Shown: piece by piece, positions 1 to 8,582 of the stretch
Position numbering within the stretch: position 1 is the first letter of the stretch
Layout of the letters: every line of letters begins with the position of its first letter
From: Candidatus Zixiibacteriota bacterium
GTDB taxonomy: Bacteria > Zixibacteria > MSB-5A5 > WJJR01
NCBI GenBank assembly: GCA_036397555.1
Contig: DASWIS010000031.1
Location: forward strand, 144,052 to 208,051
Direction of reading: 5' to 3'
DNA: 64,000 bases
Notes under the pieces: model-generated
What the model saw: only the letters and a program-made list of their open reading frames with translations
What the model was told of the DNA's origin: nothing
Databases searched by the model: none
Position numbers and translations under genes: made by a program

Positions 1-1252
1 CCGCCTCCCGCAGCGCCCGCTCGATCATCTGCCGCTCGGCCCCATCTAATCCGTCGGAAAGTTCCGCCGCCGGCGGCTCAGGATGCCGCACCGCCGATGG
101 CTGGCGTTCGCTGAGATTCAGATCATCCGCTGTGATCGGCCCACCCGACGCGAGAATGGTCGCCCGCTCCAGGACATTGCGCAGTTCCCGCACATTCCCC
201 GGCCAACTGTAGGTGCACAGTCGGTCGACAACACCCTCGGCCAGTGCCGTCTGGGGATAGCGAAACTTTCGCAGGAAATACGCCGCGATCGCCGGTATGT
301 CCGCCGTCCGCTCCCGCAGCGGCGGGACATGGATCGGAAAGACATTGAGACGGAAAAACAAATCTTCCCGAAACTTTCCATCGGCGACCCGCACAGCCAG
401 GTCGCGATTCGTCGCAGTCACGACACGCACATCGACTTTGATCGGATCGGCCGAGCCGACCCGGACGATTTCGCGCTCCTCCAACGCCCGCAAGAGCTTG
501 GCCTGGAACGCGTCGGAGACTTCACTGATTTCATCGAGAAAGAGTGTGCCGCTGTCGGCCAGCTCGAAGCGTCCTGCGCGCTGACGAATCGCTCCGGTGA
601 ACGCGCCACGTTCGTGACCGAAAAACTCGCTCTCGGCCAAGGTCTCGCTGAGCGCCGCGCAATTGGTGGCGACAAACGGTCGCTGTGCCCGCCCCGACGC
701 CCGGTGGATGGCGCGCGCCACCAATTCCTTGCCCGTCCCTGATTCCCCCGTAATCAACACCGTCGTCTCCGTCGGGGCGACGCGATCGATCAGCAGTCGC
801 AAACGGCGCATCGGCGGCGAATCGCCGACCAAATCGTCATCCACGAGCGATGCGAGATCGCGCTGTAGCGATTCGACCCGCTCGCGCGTCCGTCGCTGCT
901 CCTCCCAACGTTGCACCCAGAGCGACAGCTCATCCAAATCCAGCGGCTTCGACAGATAGTCGAGCGCCCCTGCCTTCATCGCCGCGACGGCCGACGATGT
1001 CGACCCGTGCGCCGTCAACACCACGACATCGGGCCGGGTGTCCATCCGACGGACCGATGTCAACAAGGCCATGCCGTCAACCGGCTCCATCCGCAGATCG
1101 GTGATGACCAGATCAAAGGAGCCCTTGCGGATGCGGTCGATCGCCGACGAGCCGTCGGTGACATACTCCGCCCGGTGGCCCAGATCGACCAGCGTGTCGG
1201 ACAACAGCAGCCCGATGCGTTCTTCGTCATCGACGATCAGTATTCGGGACAA
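1..1252 (-). CDS. Sigma-54-dependent response regulator, NtrC/ZraR family (3' end missing)
   Basis: Cytoplasmic transcription activator, the output half of a two-component pair. Translation from a TTG at 1252 gives a receiver domain with phosphoacceptor Asp52 (ITDLRM) and the acidic VDDE patch near residue 8. A AAA+ domain follows with Walker A GESGTGKE and the sigma-54 contact loop GAFTGA (encoded at about 590-607). The window edge cuts the gene inside the C-terminal Fis-type DNA-binding helices. AGGAG lies just upstream of the TTG. The first 26 bases overlap the end of the kinase gene, so the two are translationally coupled. Family knowledge: phosphorylated dimers form hexamers and activate sigma-54 polymerase from upstream sites. 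A -24/-12 element at 2839-2854 is the obvious local target, which is inference. Confidence 0.95.
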   Translation of the reverse strand, partial: MSRILIVDDEERIGLLLSDTLVDLGHRAEYVTDGSSAIDRIRKGSFDLVITDLRMEPVDGMALLTSVRRMDTRPDVVVLTAHGSTSSAVAAMKAGALDYLSKPLDLDELSLWVQRWEEQRRTRERVESLQRDLASLVDDDLVGDSPPMRRLRLLIDRVAPTETTVLITGESGTGKELVARAIHRASGRAQRPFVATNCAALSETLAESEFFGHERGAFTGAIRQRAGRFELADSGTLFLDEISEVSDAFQAKLLRALEEREIVRVGSADPIKVDVRVVTATNRDLAVRVADGKFREDLFFRLNVFPIHVPPLRERTADIPAIAAYFLRKFRYPQTALAEGVVDRLCTYSWPGNVRELRNVLERATILASGGPITADDLNLSERQPSAVRHPEPPAAELSDGLDGAERQMIERALREA

Positions 1253-2627
1253 CCTGTGCTCCTGCCTTTTGGAGTGATGGATCCGACGGCGCCTTCGGCC
1301 ATGTCACGATAAACCGGGCGCCGCCGCCGGGATTGTCGATGACCGCCACGCTGCCGCCGTCTCGTTCGACCAGCGTCTTGACGGCATACAATCCCAACCC
1401 GCTGCCCCTGACCTTGGTCGTATAAAACGGCTCGAATACGCGTTCCCGCATTTTGTCCGGAATACCGGCGCCCGCATCGGCGACTTCGAGACTGAGGCGA
1501 TCATCATGCGTCCGCTTCCACTCGATGGTCACCGATGATCCCTGCGGCGATGCATCGATGGCATTGCGGACGAGATTGATGATGACCTGACGCGGTGCCT
1601 CGGCATCGGCGAGGATCGGGCCGGTCTCCTCGATGCGCACATCGGGCGCGTGCGCGCCCGGATCGCTTCCATCGTAGGCGATGGCGATCCAGTCACGCAG
1701 GTGGTCGTGGACATCGATGGCCACCGGGCGCGGGGCGACCGGATCGGCGATCCCCAGGTAGCCGGTCAGGATGCGGTTGAGACGGTCGGTCTCCTCGGGA
1801 ATGAAGTGCAGCAGCTCTCGCCGCTCCTCCGACGAGATCGCTCCCCGCGATTCGAGGCGTTCCAGTCGCTGCGCGGTCGCCTTGATGATCCCCAGCGGGT
1901 TTCGGATCTCGTGGGCGATGGTCGCCGCCAGTCGTCCCAGTCCGATCAGTTTTTCCGAGTGCAACAGATTGTGCTCCCACGCGCGTTCACGGGCGTTGTA
2001 CCACCAGAATACCCCCGCCAGCGCGACGGCCAGCACCAGCGACAAAACGTGGATCAGCCAGCCGACCTGACTGAGTCGGGCCAATGGGGAAAAGTATTCC
2101 GCATCCGCCTCGATTCTCACGACAGCGACAACGACTCCGTCGGCTGGGTCGAAGATCGGCGCAAACGCGCTGCGATAGAAACTCTCACCCCAACTGTAGC
2201 TCTCCGAAACCCATGTCAATCCGGCCAGCAGCGGGCGACGTGCATCTTGATCGAGCAACGCACCGATGGCGCGAGACAATGAGTCACTGTCCGCTGCCAA
2301 CAGATCGTTCCACGCCGTGTCGAGAATGGTCACGTCGACAAGGCGGTTCGCCAACGCATAGGCGCGCGCGGCATCCCAGAGGCGCAGAAACGCCTCCGGC
2401 GCAAAGTCGCGTCCCTCGGATGTCGCACCGGACAACAGGAGTGCATCGATCCCCTCGGCAAACGATTCCGCCAATCCGGCCAACTGCTCACTCATACTGT
2501 CATCGAGCGAACGACGAAGCTCCGAGAAGATCATGCGGTAGGCGATGTTGACGCCAAGCAGCATGACGATCACAGCGGAGGCGATGAGCCATCTTCTCCG
2601 CGAACGTCTGTTGGAAGGAGACTTCAT
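1227..2627 (-). CDS. Membrane sensor histidine kinase, ZraS/NtrB-like
   Basis: Sensor kinase of 466 residues partnering the adjacent sigma-54 activator. It has an inner-membrane anchor at about residues 13-33, an extracytoplasmic sensing region at about 36-188 with no recognised fold, and a second membrane helix at about 189-210. The HisKA box AHEIRNP carries the phosphorylated His239. The ATP-binding domain shows the N box (NLVRNAIDAS), G1 (DAGAGIP), the F box (FEPFYTTK) and G2 (GSGLGLY). The topology resembles ZraS, which senses envelope stress, but the sensed signal cannot be read from sequence. The gene ends inside the regulator gene and is divergent from two lipoprotein genes. Confidence 0.95.
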   Translation of the reverse strand: MKSPSNRRSRRRWLIASAVIVMLLGVNIAYRMIFSELRRSLDDSMSEQLAGLAESFAEGIDALLLSGATSEGRDFAPEAFLRLWDAARAYALANRLVDVTILDTAWNDLLAADSDSLSRAIGALLDQDARRPLLAGLTWVSESYSWGESFYRSAFAPIFDPADGVVVAVVRIEADAEYFSPLARLSQVGWLIHVLSLVLAVALAGVFWWYNARERAWEHNLLHSEKLIGLGRLAATIAHEIRNPLGIIKATAQRLERLESRGAISSEERRELLHFIPEETDRLNRILTGYLGIADPVAPRPVAIDVHDHLRDWIAIAYDGSDPGAHAPDVRIEETGPILADAEAPRQVIINLVRNAIDASPQGSSVTIEWKRTHDDRLSLEVADAGAGIPDKMRERVFEPFYTTKVRGSGLGLYAVKTLVERDGGSVAVIDNPGGGARFIVTWPKAPSDPSLQKAGAQVVPNTDRR

Positions 2628-2704
2628 TCTGTATTCAGCCGGCTCTACGACTCCCGGATCATGCCAATGTGCCCCGCTGTATTACCTAATCGGAACTAAA
2701 ATGA

Positions 2705-2714
2705 ACCGTACGGT
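2705..2714. promoter_or_regulatory. Palindrome ACCGTACGGT, possible activator site
   Basis: A perfect 10-base inverted repeat about 135 bases upstream of the sigma-54 element, in the range where NtrC-class activators bind. It could equally serve the divergent kinase operon. No binding consensus for this activator is known, so the role is inference. Confidence 0.3.
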
Positions 2715-2838
2715 ACAATAGTGGGCCAGCAGTCTGGCGGCACCGTGTTAAGTGTACATCCCTCCGCCGTCGCCAAGCTGTTGGCGTACCGCGTGTTAGA
2801 CATTCATCGTCCATGTCTCGCGACCGAATCACAATCTC

Positions 2839-2854
2839 TGGCAAGGCCATTGCA
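2839..2854 (+). promoter_or_regulatory. Sigma-54 (-24/-12) promoter
   Basis: TGGCAAGGCCATTGCA matches the consensus TGGCACG-N4-TTGCW at all but one conserved position, with correct spacing. It points at the LTxxQ lipoprotein gene and predicts a leader of about 160 bases. Its position opposite a gene pair encoding a sigma-54 activator and its kinase makes a chance match less likely. Confidence 0.7.
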
Positions 2855-3025
2855 ATTGTTCTGCCCGATGCTCTGCCACGACGACCACTGCCTGCTCCGG
2901 TACGCGTTGATCTTCTCGTCTATTGTGACGTTGAGTGAACCGGCCAGCGGACGGCAACCAGTGAGCGAGGACCGGGTTGGATTTGGCGATCAACTGGTAT
3001 AATTCGGATGAACGGAGGATCTCTC

Positions 3026-4192
3026 ATGAACAGACGCGCAAGGGCAGTATCCTGTGAACGGACTCCCTGGAGTATGTTGCTGCTGATCGCCCTCGGAATC
3101 GTGGCGGCGGGAGTATTGCTGGGATGTCAGGGATCGGATGGCGATGGGGCCACGGGATCGCTGCAACCGAACGCCGAATCCGCGGCCCGCTTCGGCGGAT
3201 TCCGGATGGCGCCTCCATCTCTGGAGCAAGTGAAGTCGGCCGTCGCGCTCACCGAAGACCAGACCGCGAGGATGGCCGTGGCGCTCGGCGACTGGGATGA
3301 GGCAATTGCGCGCCGTCAGGAAGAAAGGCGGGCCTCACGCGCGGAGGACCAGCGTGGTCGCGCATGGCCTGGTGATCGCAGCTTCTCCCGGCAGCCGATG
3401 CCGCAATTCCTGTTGGCGGCGTCCGATGTTCTCACCGTCGAACAGTTCGTCGCGTTGACCGAACTGTTGGCGGCGCAAAAGGAAGATCGAGCGCAAACGC
3501 GCCGCAGCGCACTCGACAAAAAGCGGGATCGCATCCAACGATCGCAGGAGGATTCTCGACCGCGCGGCGAACGGATTCTCGGTGAGTTCTCCGAGACCCT
3601 GAATTTGAGCGAGATGCAGCAAAACGACATTGAACAGGCGTTCGCGGCGATGCGCGAGCAGATGCGCGCGCTGCGTGAAGCCCGCCGGTCCGACTGGCGC
3701 GATACGCGCGAAGAGTCCCGTACGACCCGCGAGGCGCTCGATGCGCGCATCCGCGAAATCCTCACCGATGAGCAGTATCGGCAATTGGAGGAATCACGAT
3801 CACAACGCCGGGACGAGCGACGGCAACAAATCGAATCCTTCCGTCGGGACCGTCTCAGTGACCGCCTTGAGTTTCTCACCGAAATTCTGGATCTGAACAC
3901 GGATCAATTGCAGCAGGTGCGTTCCATTCTCACGCGGGCCGATGCCGAACGCACCGGCCTCTGGCAGCCCGGTCGTGGGAAAGTTGACGATCGGGCGGTC
4001 AGGCGCGAGGCATTCGACGCCGTCCGCGACCGTGCCAATGAACAGATTCGCGACGTCCTCTCAGCCGAGCAGGAGGTGGTGTATCAGGCATTGAGAAACC
4101 TCGAACCGGAAGGCCGCGGGCCGCGCTTTCAGGGCGCACCGCAGGCCGCACCATCCGGGGGGAATGGCCGACAGACCGGCATGGTCGGCTGA
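3026..4192 (+). CDS. Spy/CpxP/ZraP-like LTxxQ-repeat lipoprotein
   Basis: Predicted lipoprotein of 388 residues. A basic N-terminus and hydrophobic segment (about 17-33) end in the lipobox LLGC with Cys34. The mature part is highly charged, helical and rich in Arg, Glu and Gln, with six motifs of the LTxxQ type: LTEDQ (75), LTVEQ (136), LNLSEMQ (192), LTDEQ (246), LNTDQ (290) and LSAEQ (345). Spy, CpxP and ZraP are small periplasmic chaperones or metal-binding stress proteins with two such motifs. This protein looks like a fused, membrane-anchored multi-repeat version. The start was chosen because GGAGG lies 7 bases upstream; an ATG at 3008 lacks such a site. It is probably expressed from the sigma-54 promoter and cotranscribed with the next lipoprotein gene. 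Confidence 0.85.
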   Translation: MNRRARAVSCERTPWSMLLLIALGIVAAGVLLGCQGSDGDGATGSLQPNAESAARFGGFRMAPPSLEQVKSAVALTEDQTARMAVALGDWDEAIARRQEERRASRAEDQRGRAWPGDRSFSRQPMPQFLLAASDVLTVEQFVALTELLAAQKEDRAQTRRSALDKKRDRIQRSQEDSRPRGERILGEFSETLNLSEMQQNDIEQAFAAMREQMRALREARRSDWRDTREESRTTREALDARIREILTDEQYRQLEESRSQRRDERRQQIESFRRDRLSDRLEFLTEILDLNTDQLQQVRSILTRADAERTGLWQPGRGKVDDRAVRREAFDAVRDRANEQIRDVLSAEQEVVYQALRNLEPEGRGPRFQGAPQAAPSGGNGRQTGMVG

Positions 4193-4244
4193 GTGTCAAA
4201 GCCGTCACACCGGTCGAACTGATGATCCATTTCGGGAGATAAAA

Positions 4245-5345
4245 ATGAAACGATGGACAGTTCAGACGCTCGTGGCTCCGTTGCTGTTCGGAGCCGTGCT
4301 CTTCGGTGGCTGTTCACAGCGCCCATCATCGGGAACAGCCATCGACGACGGCGCGCTGTCGCTCGAGGCGCCGTACGGCGGATACACGGCAACGAACGAA
4401 TCGCCGCAATTCGGCGAGATGCTCTCCCCATCAGCATTTGAAGAGTCGGAACCGGCATTCGATGGACTGGTCGAGTCGGATGAGTGGGACCGCCTGAGTT
4501 CCGCCGCGGGCGCGACGGTTTATCTGGTCGCCGTGCGTTGGGGCATGCTGGATGGAGACTCCACCGTCACGATGGCGACTGACTGGTCCGGCTCGGCCGC
4601 CGTATCGCACGGCATCATCGGCGTCCGCCGATTGATCCGATTCGAACGCGCGCAGGACCATCTTCTTGGTCCACGCACCAGCCGGCAGTTGGTCGAGTGG
4701 GCGTCGCAGACGACTGTTCACTACGACGGCCTGCTCCTGACAATTGTTGATCCGCCCGCGACCAATGCCGACGTCGCCGACGACGAAGGCACATTGAGCA
4801 TCTCGGCCGGAGAATACTCTCAGACATTTCTGTTTTCAGAGCTTGCCGAACTCGACTTGCTGGTCGATGTCGACAATCTCGGTAATCAGGTCTCCATCGA
4901 GTCACGTTCCGGCGCGGTGCATCGCTGCGGCGGCGGACCGACCAGCGGCGTCTGGGCGTTTGACGACGATCATGTCTCCGGCCACTTTCTCGGCGCCTGG
5001 ATGTCCGCCGACGGTGCGGTCGCCGGTCACGTACGCGGACATTTCGGCGTGCACGGTGACGCGCAGTTGTTTTATGGCAAGATCATCGGACTTGATGGCG
5101 AGTTCCGTGGCTACCTCCGCGGTCACTGGTGGCGGGGCGATACCGATCGCCCCCACGGCGGATTCGAAGGAGAGTGGATCGCCGCTGACGGGCATCCCTT
5201 CGGCATCATTCGCGGGCGATGGCACGCGGGACGCAACAGCGATGACGCTGATTCCGATAACGACCGGCAGATGCATGGTTTCTTCGCCGGGTGGTGGGTC
5301 AAGTTCTGTCCCGAAGACCCGCCCGACAAACCCGACAGCCCGTAG
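4245..5345 (+). CDS. Lipoprotein with C-terminal G-x-W repeats, function unknown
   Basis: I do not recognise this 366-residue protein. It begins with a lipoprotein signal (LFGGC, Cys23). A central part of mixed strand character spans about 85-225. The C-terminal 110 residues (about 244-351) are four to five degenerate repeats of the form F-x-G-x-W, ADG, then a glycine-rich turn: SGHFLGAW, GHVRGHF, GYLRGHWW, FEGEWIAADG, FFAGWW. They recall MORN-like strand repeats but match no family I can name. Two cysteines (228 and 355) bracket the repeats and could form a disulfide. The start is supported by GGGAG 6 bases upstream. The gene follows the LTxxQ gene by 52 bases and ends just before a strong terminator, so both belong to one operon. 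Confidence 0.8.
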   Translation: MKRWTVQTLVAPLLFGAVLFGGCSQRPSSGTAIDDGALSLEAPYGGYTATNESPQFGEMLSPSAFEESEPAFDGLVESDEWDRLSSAAGATVYLVAVRWGMLDGDSTVTMATDWSGSAAVSHGIIGVRRLIRFERAQDHLLGPRTSRQLVEWASQTTVHYDGLLLTIVDPPATNADVADDEGTLSISAGEYSQTFLFSELAELDLLVDVDNLGNQVSIESRSGAVHRCGGGPTSGVWAFDDDHVSGHFLGAWMSADGAVAGHVRGHFGVHGDAQLFYGKIIGLDGEFRGYLRGHWWRGDTDRPHGGFEGEWIAADGHPFGIIRGRWHAGRNSDDADSDNDRQMHGFFAGWWVKFCPEDPPDKPDSP

Positions 5346-5376
5346 TCTCGGCCTTACTGCATCAACCATAATCCAT

Positions 5377-5406
5377 CCCGGTGAGCACGACCGCTCACCG
5401 GGTTTT
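5377..5406 (+). terminator. Intrinsic terminator of the lipoprotein operon
   Basis: A perfect 10-base stem (CCCGGTGAGC with GCTCACCGGG), a six-base loop and TTTT. It lies 31 bases after the G-x-W lipoprotein stop codon. Confidence 0.9.
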
Positions 5407-5422
5407 CATTGTTTGAAAGCCC

Positions 5423-5452
5423 GTGAAGCGGCGGCCATTGTGGTGCTATAAT
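5423..5452 (+). promoter_or_regulatory. Sigma-70-type promoter of rarD-queG
   Basis: A perfect -10 TATAAT lies at 5447-5452, with a weak -35 GTGAAG 18 bases upstream. Transcription would start near 5459, about 30 bases before the ATG preferred for rarD. Confidence 0.6.
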
Positions 5453-5488
5453 CCCGTGACCGTCCGCATCTGCACGGTCGCCAAGCCC

Positions 5489-6448
5489 ATGAATCGACTC
5501 GATACCCGTCCCGGAGTTCTGTGCGCGCTGGCTGCCTACATCGTGTGGGGCAGTATGCCCGCATTCTGGAAGCTGCTTGGGAGCGTGCCGGCCTCCGAAA
5601 CGCTCGTGCATCGAATGGTTTGGTCGCTGGTGTTCTTGTCGGTATTGCTGGCGATGCAGGTTCGATGGCGTTGGATCGCCCGGCATCTGAGTCGTCCCCG
5701 AACACTTCTCGCGTCGTTGGCCGGAGCCGCCCTGTTGTCGATTAACTGGTATGTCTTCATCTGGGCGATGAACCATGGCTTTGTGCTGCAATCGAGTCTG
5801 GGATACTTCATCTGCCCCCTCGTCAGTGTGATGCTCGCCGCCGCTGTCCTCAGGGAGCGTCTGCGCTGGTGGCAGGGAGTGGCCGTTGCCATCGCGTTGC
5901 TGGCCGTCGGCTTCCTCTCTATTTCTCTTCGAGAGGTGCCGACGATCGCACTAATCCTGGCGACAACTTTTGCTCTGTACGGTCTCCTGCGCAAGATCAG
6001 CGCTCTGGAATCACTGGAAGGGCTTTGGACCGAGACAGTCTTTATGTTTGTTCCGGCGCTGGTCGCTCTCATGCTCATCCACAGCCGGGGATCGGGATCT
6101 TTCGTCACTCAAGGGGTTTGGATCAGCTCGTTGTTGGTATCGACCGGTGTCGTCACATCGCTCCCCTTGCTGCTGTTCGCACACGGCGCGCGTCGCGCGA
6201 GTCTCACCACGATCGGCATCCTCCAATACATCACGCCATCAGCGCATTTTCTTCTCGGCAAGTTTGTGTATCGCGAAACCTTCACCACGTACCACTGGAT
6301 CGCCTTTGCCGCCGTCTGGGTCGCCGTGTCGATTTACGTGATTGAGGGCATGCTGCGGTCGCGCGCGAACCTCGGACATGCCGTCACGCCCTTTTCCGAT
6401 CAAACGCAATCCCACGATCCCGCCGCTCAATCCGTAAGTAACGTGTGA
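5489..6448 (+). CDS. rarD: RarD-type EamA/DMT transporter
   Basis: Inner-membrane protein of 319 residues with about ten hydrophobic helices. The family hallmark comes straight after the start: RPGVLCALAAYIVWGSMPAFWK, split as RPGVLCALAAY and IVWGSMPAFWK. RarD proteins are drug/metabolite-superfamily members linked to chloramphenicol sensitivity, but their substrate is unknown. The ATG at 5489 is preferred over an upstream GTG at 5423 because the -10 hexamer lies between them. The last codons overlap queG by 4 bases. Confidence 0.85.
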   Translation: MNRLDTRPGVLCALAAYIVWGSMPAFWKLLGSVPASETLVHRMVWSLVFLSVLLAMQVRWRWIARHLSRPRTLLASLAGAALLSINWYVFIWAMNHGFVLQSSLGYFICPLVSVMLAAAVLRERLRWWQGVAVAIALLAVGFLSISLREVPTIALILATTFALYGLLRKISALESLEGLWTETVFMFVPALVALMLIHSRGSGSFVTQGVWISSLLVSTGVVTSLPLLLFAHGARRASLTTIGILQYITPSAHFLLGKFVYRETFTTYHWIAFAAVWVAVSIYVIEGMLRSRANLGHAVTPFSDQTQSHDPAAQSVSNV

Positions 6449-7500
6449 GTGTTCCGGGCCAATTGTCGCCATTGCAACGGCGCACGCATCTTTCCTCGGC
6501 TGCCGTTGAGTTGGGATTCGATCTTTTCGGGGTTGCCGATGCGCGGCCCGTCGCCCAAGACCGCAGCCGCCTGCTGGCATGGCTTATGCAGGGCTTTCAG
6601 GCCGGCATGGGGTGGATGGCGCATGATCCCCAACGGCGCAGCGATGTCCAAAACGTCATGCCCGGTGCGCGGTCGGTCGTCTCCGTTGCCGTAAACTACT
6701 ACCATCCGTGCAATGGCGACGAAACTGTCGGGGGCTGCAAGGTGTCGCGTTATGCCCGGGGGGAAGACTACCATCGTGTGCTGGGGGGGAAACTGCGCGA
6801 GCTGAAGCGGACTCTCGATGAACTGGCGCCCGGCTCCCAGTCGGTCACCTATGTGGACACCGGTCCGATCATGGAGAAGGCATGGGCCGAGCGCGCCGGA
6901 CTGGGATGGATCGGCAAGAATGGGAATCTGATAACACGATCCCACGGCTCGTGGGTCTTCTTGGGCGAGATCATCACGACCGTCGAGCTGCCGCCGGACG
7001 AGCCGCATTTCGACTTTTGCGGCTCCTGCACACGTTGCATTGAGGCGTGCCCTACCGATGCCATTGTCGAACCGTACGTGGTCGACTCCAACCGCTGCAT
7101 CTCGTACTGGACTATCGAACACCGGGGGGATTTCCCCGATGGCATCGCCGGCGAACTCGACGGATGGCTCTTCGGCTGCGACGTTTGCCAGGATGTCTGC
7201 CCCTGGAATCGGTTCAGCACCCCCACACGCGAGGAGGCGTTCTCGCCGCGCGTTGATTGCGTCAATCCGCCGGTTGGGCGATGGAGCCGGTTGTCGGCGG
7301 AAGAGTTCCGCGAGGAGTTCGCCAATTCCGCGATCCGTCGCTGCAAACCCGAAGGACTGAAGAGAAACATTCAAGCCGGTTGCAACGACCCACTCTCGAA
7401 AGTGTTGCAAGGCGTTGACACTAAACCCGAATCGGCGTCGTCGGGCATCGGACTGCCAATCGACCCTCTGTCCGACTCGCTTGGTCCGAAAAGCTCTTGA
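6445..7500 (+). CDS. queG: Epoxyqueuosine reductase
   Basis: Cytoplasmic iron-sulfur, cobalamin-dependent enzyme of 351 residues that makes the last queuosine step in tRNA (epoxyqueuosine to queuosine). The N-terminal reductase domain is followed by two [4Fe-4S] cysteine clusters. These are CGSCTRCIEACP, and CDVCQDVCPWN with the conserved PWN turn. A short basic C-terminus replaces the HEAT-repeat tail seen in longer homologues. It starts with GTG in a four-base overlap with the rarD stop, so it is translationally coupled. No other queuosine gene lies in the window. Confidence 0.93.
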   Translation: MSVPGQLSPLQRRTHLSSAAVELGFDLFGVADARPVAQDRSRLLAWLMQGFQAGMGWMAHDPQRRSDVQNVMPGARSVVSVAVNYYHPCNGDETVGGCKVSRYARGEDYHRVLGGKLRELKRTLDELAPGSQSVTYVDTGPIMEKAWAERAGLGWIGKNGNLITRSHGSWVFLGEIITTVELPPDEPHFDFCGSCTRCIEACPTDAIVEPYVVDSNRCISYWTIEHRGDFPDGIAGELDGWLFGCDVCQDVCPWNRFSTPTREEAFSPRVDCVNPPVGRWSRLSAEEFREEFANSAIRRCKPEGLKRNIQAGCNDPLSKVLQGVDTKPESASSGIGLPIDPLSDSLGPKSS

Positions 7501-7598
7501 CCTTCCCTCGCCTGCGCCCTATCTCAAAGCGGTTTATCGGATTGGGGCAGGGACATTTTGACTTTTCATTCCGACTCAATCGGTGGAGATCCACGACC

Positions 7599-8546
7599 AT
7601 GGTTACTGTGACCATTCCTCGCAAATCCGCACCGGCGACCGAGCGCATCGCGCGCCCGTCGCTGTGGGACCTCGACATCTCAGCCGGGAAGAAAGCGCGG
7701 CTGTACCGCATGCTGTATCAGTTCGGCCCGCGCAACGGCACCTTCTTGTTTCTGCCGCTCGATCAGGGGCTCGAACACGGCCCGGTCGACTTCTTCGACA
7801 ATCCCGATGCGCTCGATACCGATTACATCTTCCGCCTGGCCATTGCAGGAAACTACTCCGGTGTCGCCTGCCATGTCGGGCTGGCCGAGAAGTACTATCC
7901 GAAGTATGCCGGACGTGTCCCGCTGGTGTTAAAACTCAATGGACGGACGAATGTACCCTCGTCCGCCCAGGCGATTTCGACACTGACCGGCACAGTGCAG
8001 GATGCGATCCGTCTGGGGGCCGATGCGGTCGGCTACACGCTGTATCTCGGGTCGCCGCGTCAGGACGAAGACATCGCCCAACTGAACGAAGTGCGCTTCG
8101 ATGCCGACGCGGCGGGCATGCCGCTGATTGTCTGGTCATACCCACGCGGCGAAGCGATCGAGAAGAAAGGCGGACGCGACTCGCTCTATGCCGTCGACTA
8201 CGCCGCCCGCGTGGCCGAAGAACTCGGCGCCGACGTGGTGAAGATAAACCTGCCGAAGGGCACATCGCCCGATTCGCCCGCGCCCTATCCTGCGCTTGAA
8301 GCCGATGAATTCTCGATGGCGCGCCGCGTTGTGCGCTCGGCCGGTAAGTGCCTGGTGCTGTTTTCCGGCGGCTCCAGGGTCAGCGATGATGATCTGATCC
8401 ACAAAGTCGACGTCTGCCTGAAAGCAGGCGGCACCGGCTTGATTTTCGGGCGCAATATGTGGCAGCGGCCGTGGGATGACGCCTTGTCCATCGGTACGCG
8501 GGTGCACGACATTCTCGGACGCTACGGGATCCCCGAGCGGTCCTGA
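7599..8546 (+). CDS. Class I fructose-bisphosphate aldolase, archaeal/DhnA type
   Basis: Cleaves fructose 1,6-bisphosphate to DHAP and glyceraldehyde 3-phosphate through a Schiff base. The 315-residue TIM barrel has the family signature LPLDQGLEHGP near residue 52 and the Schiff-base lysine in ADVVKINLPKG (Lys215). The phosphate-binding end is LFSGGSR. This is the archaeal-type class I family (FbaB/DhnA), unrelated in sequence to metal-dependent class II enzymes. An ATG at 7599 with GGAG 10 bases upstream is preferred to the longer reading from 7497, whose first 34 residues look non-homologous. It sits directly before dxs, which consumes glyceraldehyde 3-phosphate. Confidence 0.9.
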   Translation: MVTVTIPRKSAPATERIARPSLWDLDISAGKKARLYRMLYQFGPRNGTFLFLPLDQGLEHGPVDFFDNPDALDTDYIFRLAIAGNYSGVACHVGLAEKYYPKYAGRVPLVLKLNGRTNVPSSAQAISTLTGTVQDAIRLGADAVGYTLYLGSPRQDEDIAQLNEVRFDADAAGMPLIVWSYPRGEAIEKKGGRDSLYAVDYAARVAEELGADVVKINLPKGTSPDSPAPYPALEADEFSMARRVVRSAGKCLVLFSGGSRVSDDDLIHKVDVCLKAGGTGLIFGRNMWQRPWDDALSIGTRVHDILGRYGIPERS

Positions 8547-8582
8547 CGGGTAAACCCTGCAACCCCGGCCACGGACGGCACA

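Larger units (their letters stand above)
2628..3025. other. Divergent intergenic region between kinase and LTxxQ lipoprotein
   Basis: About 400 bases without a convincing gene. The region holds a near-consensus sigma-54 promoter (2839-2854) and a perfect 10-base palindrome (2705-2714). Two similar stretches at about 2745-2759 and 2792-2805 both contain GTGTTA followed by ACAT, which could be tandem activator sites. No sigma-70 promoter for the kinase stands out. Confidence 0.6.

Noticed and set aside
2721-3002. Small plus-strand open frame in the kinase-lipoprotein gap
   Set aside because: It crosses the sigma-54 promoter, lacks a ribosome site and shows no protein-like pattern.
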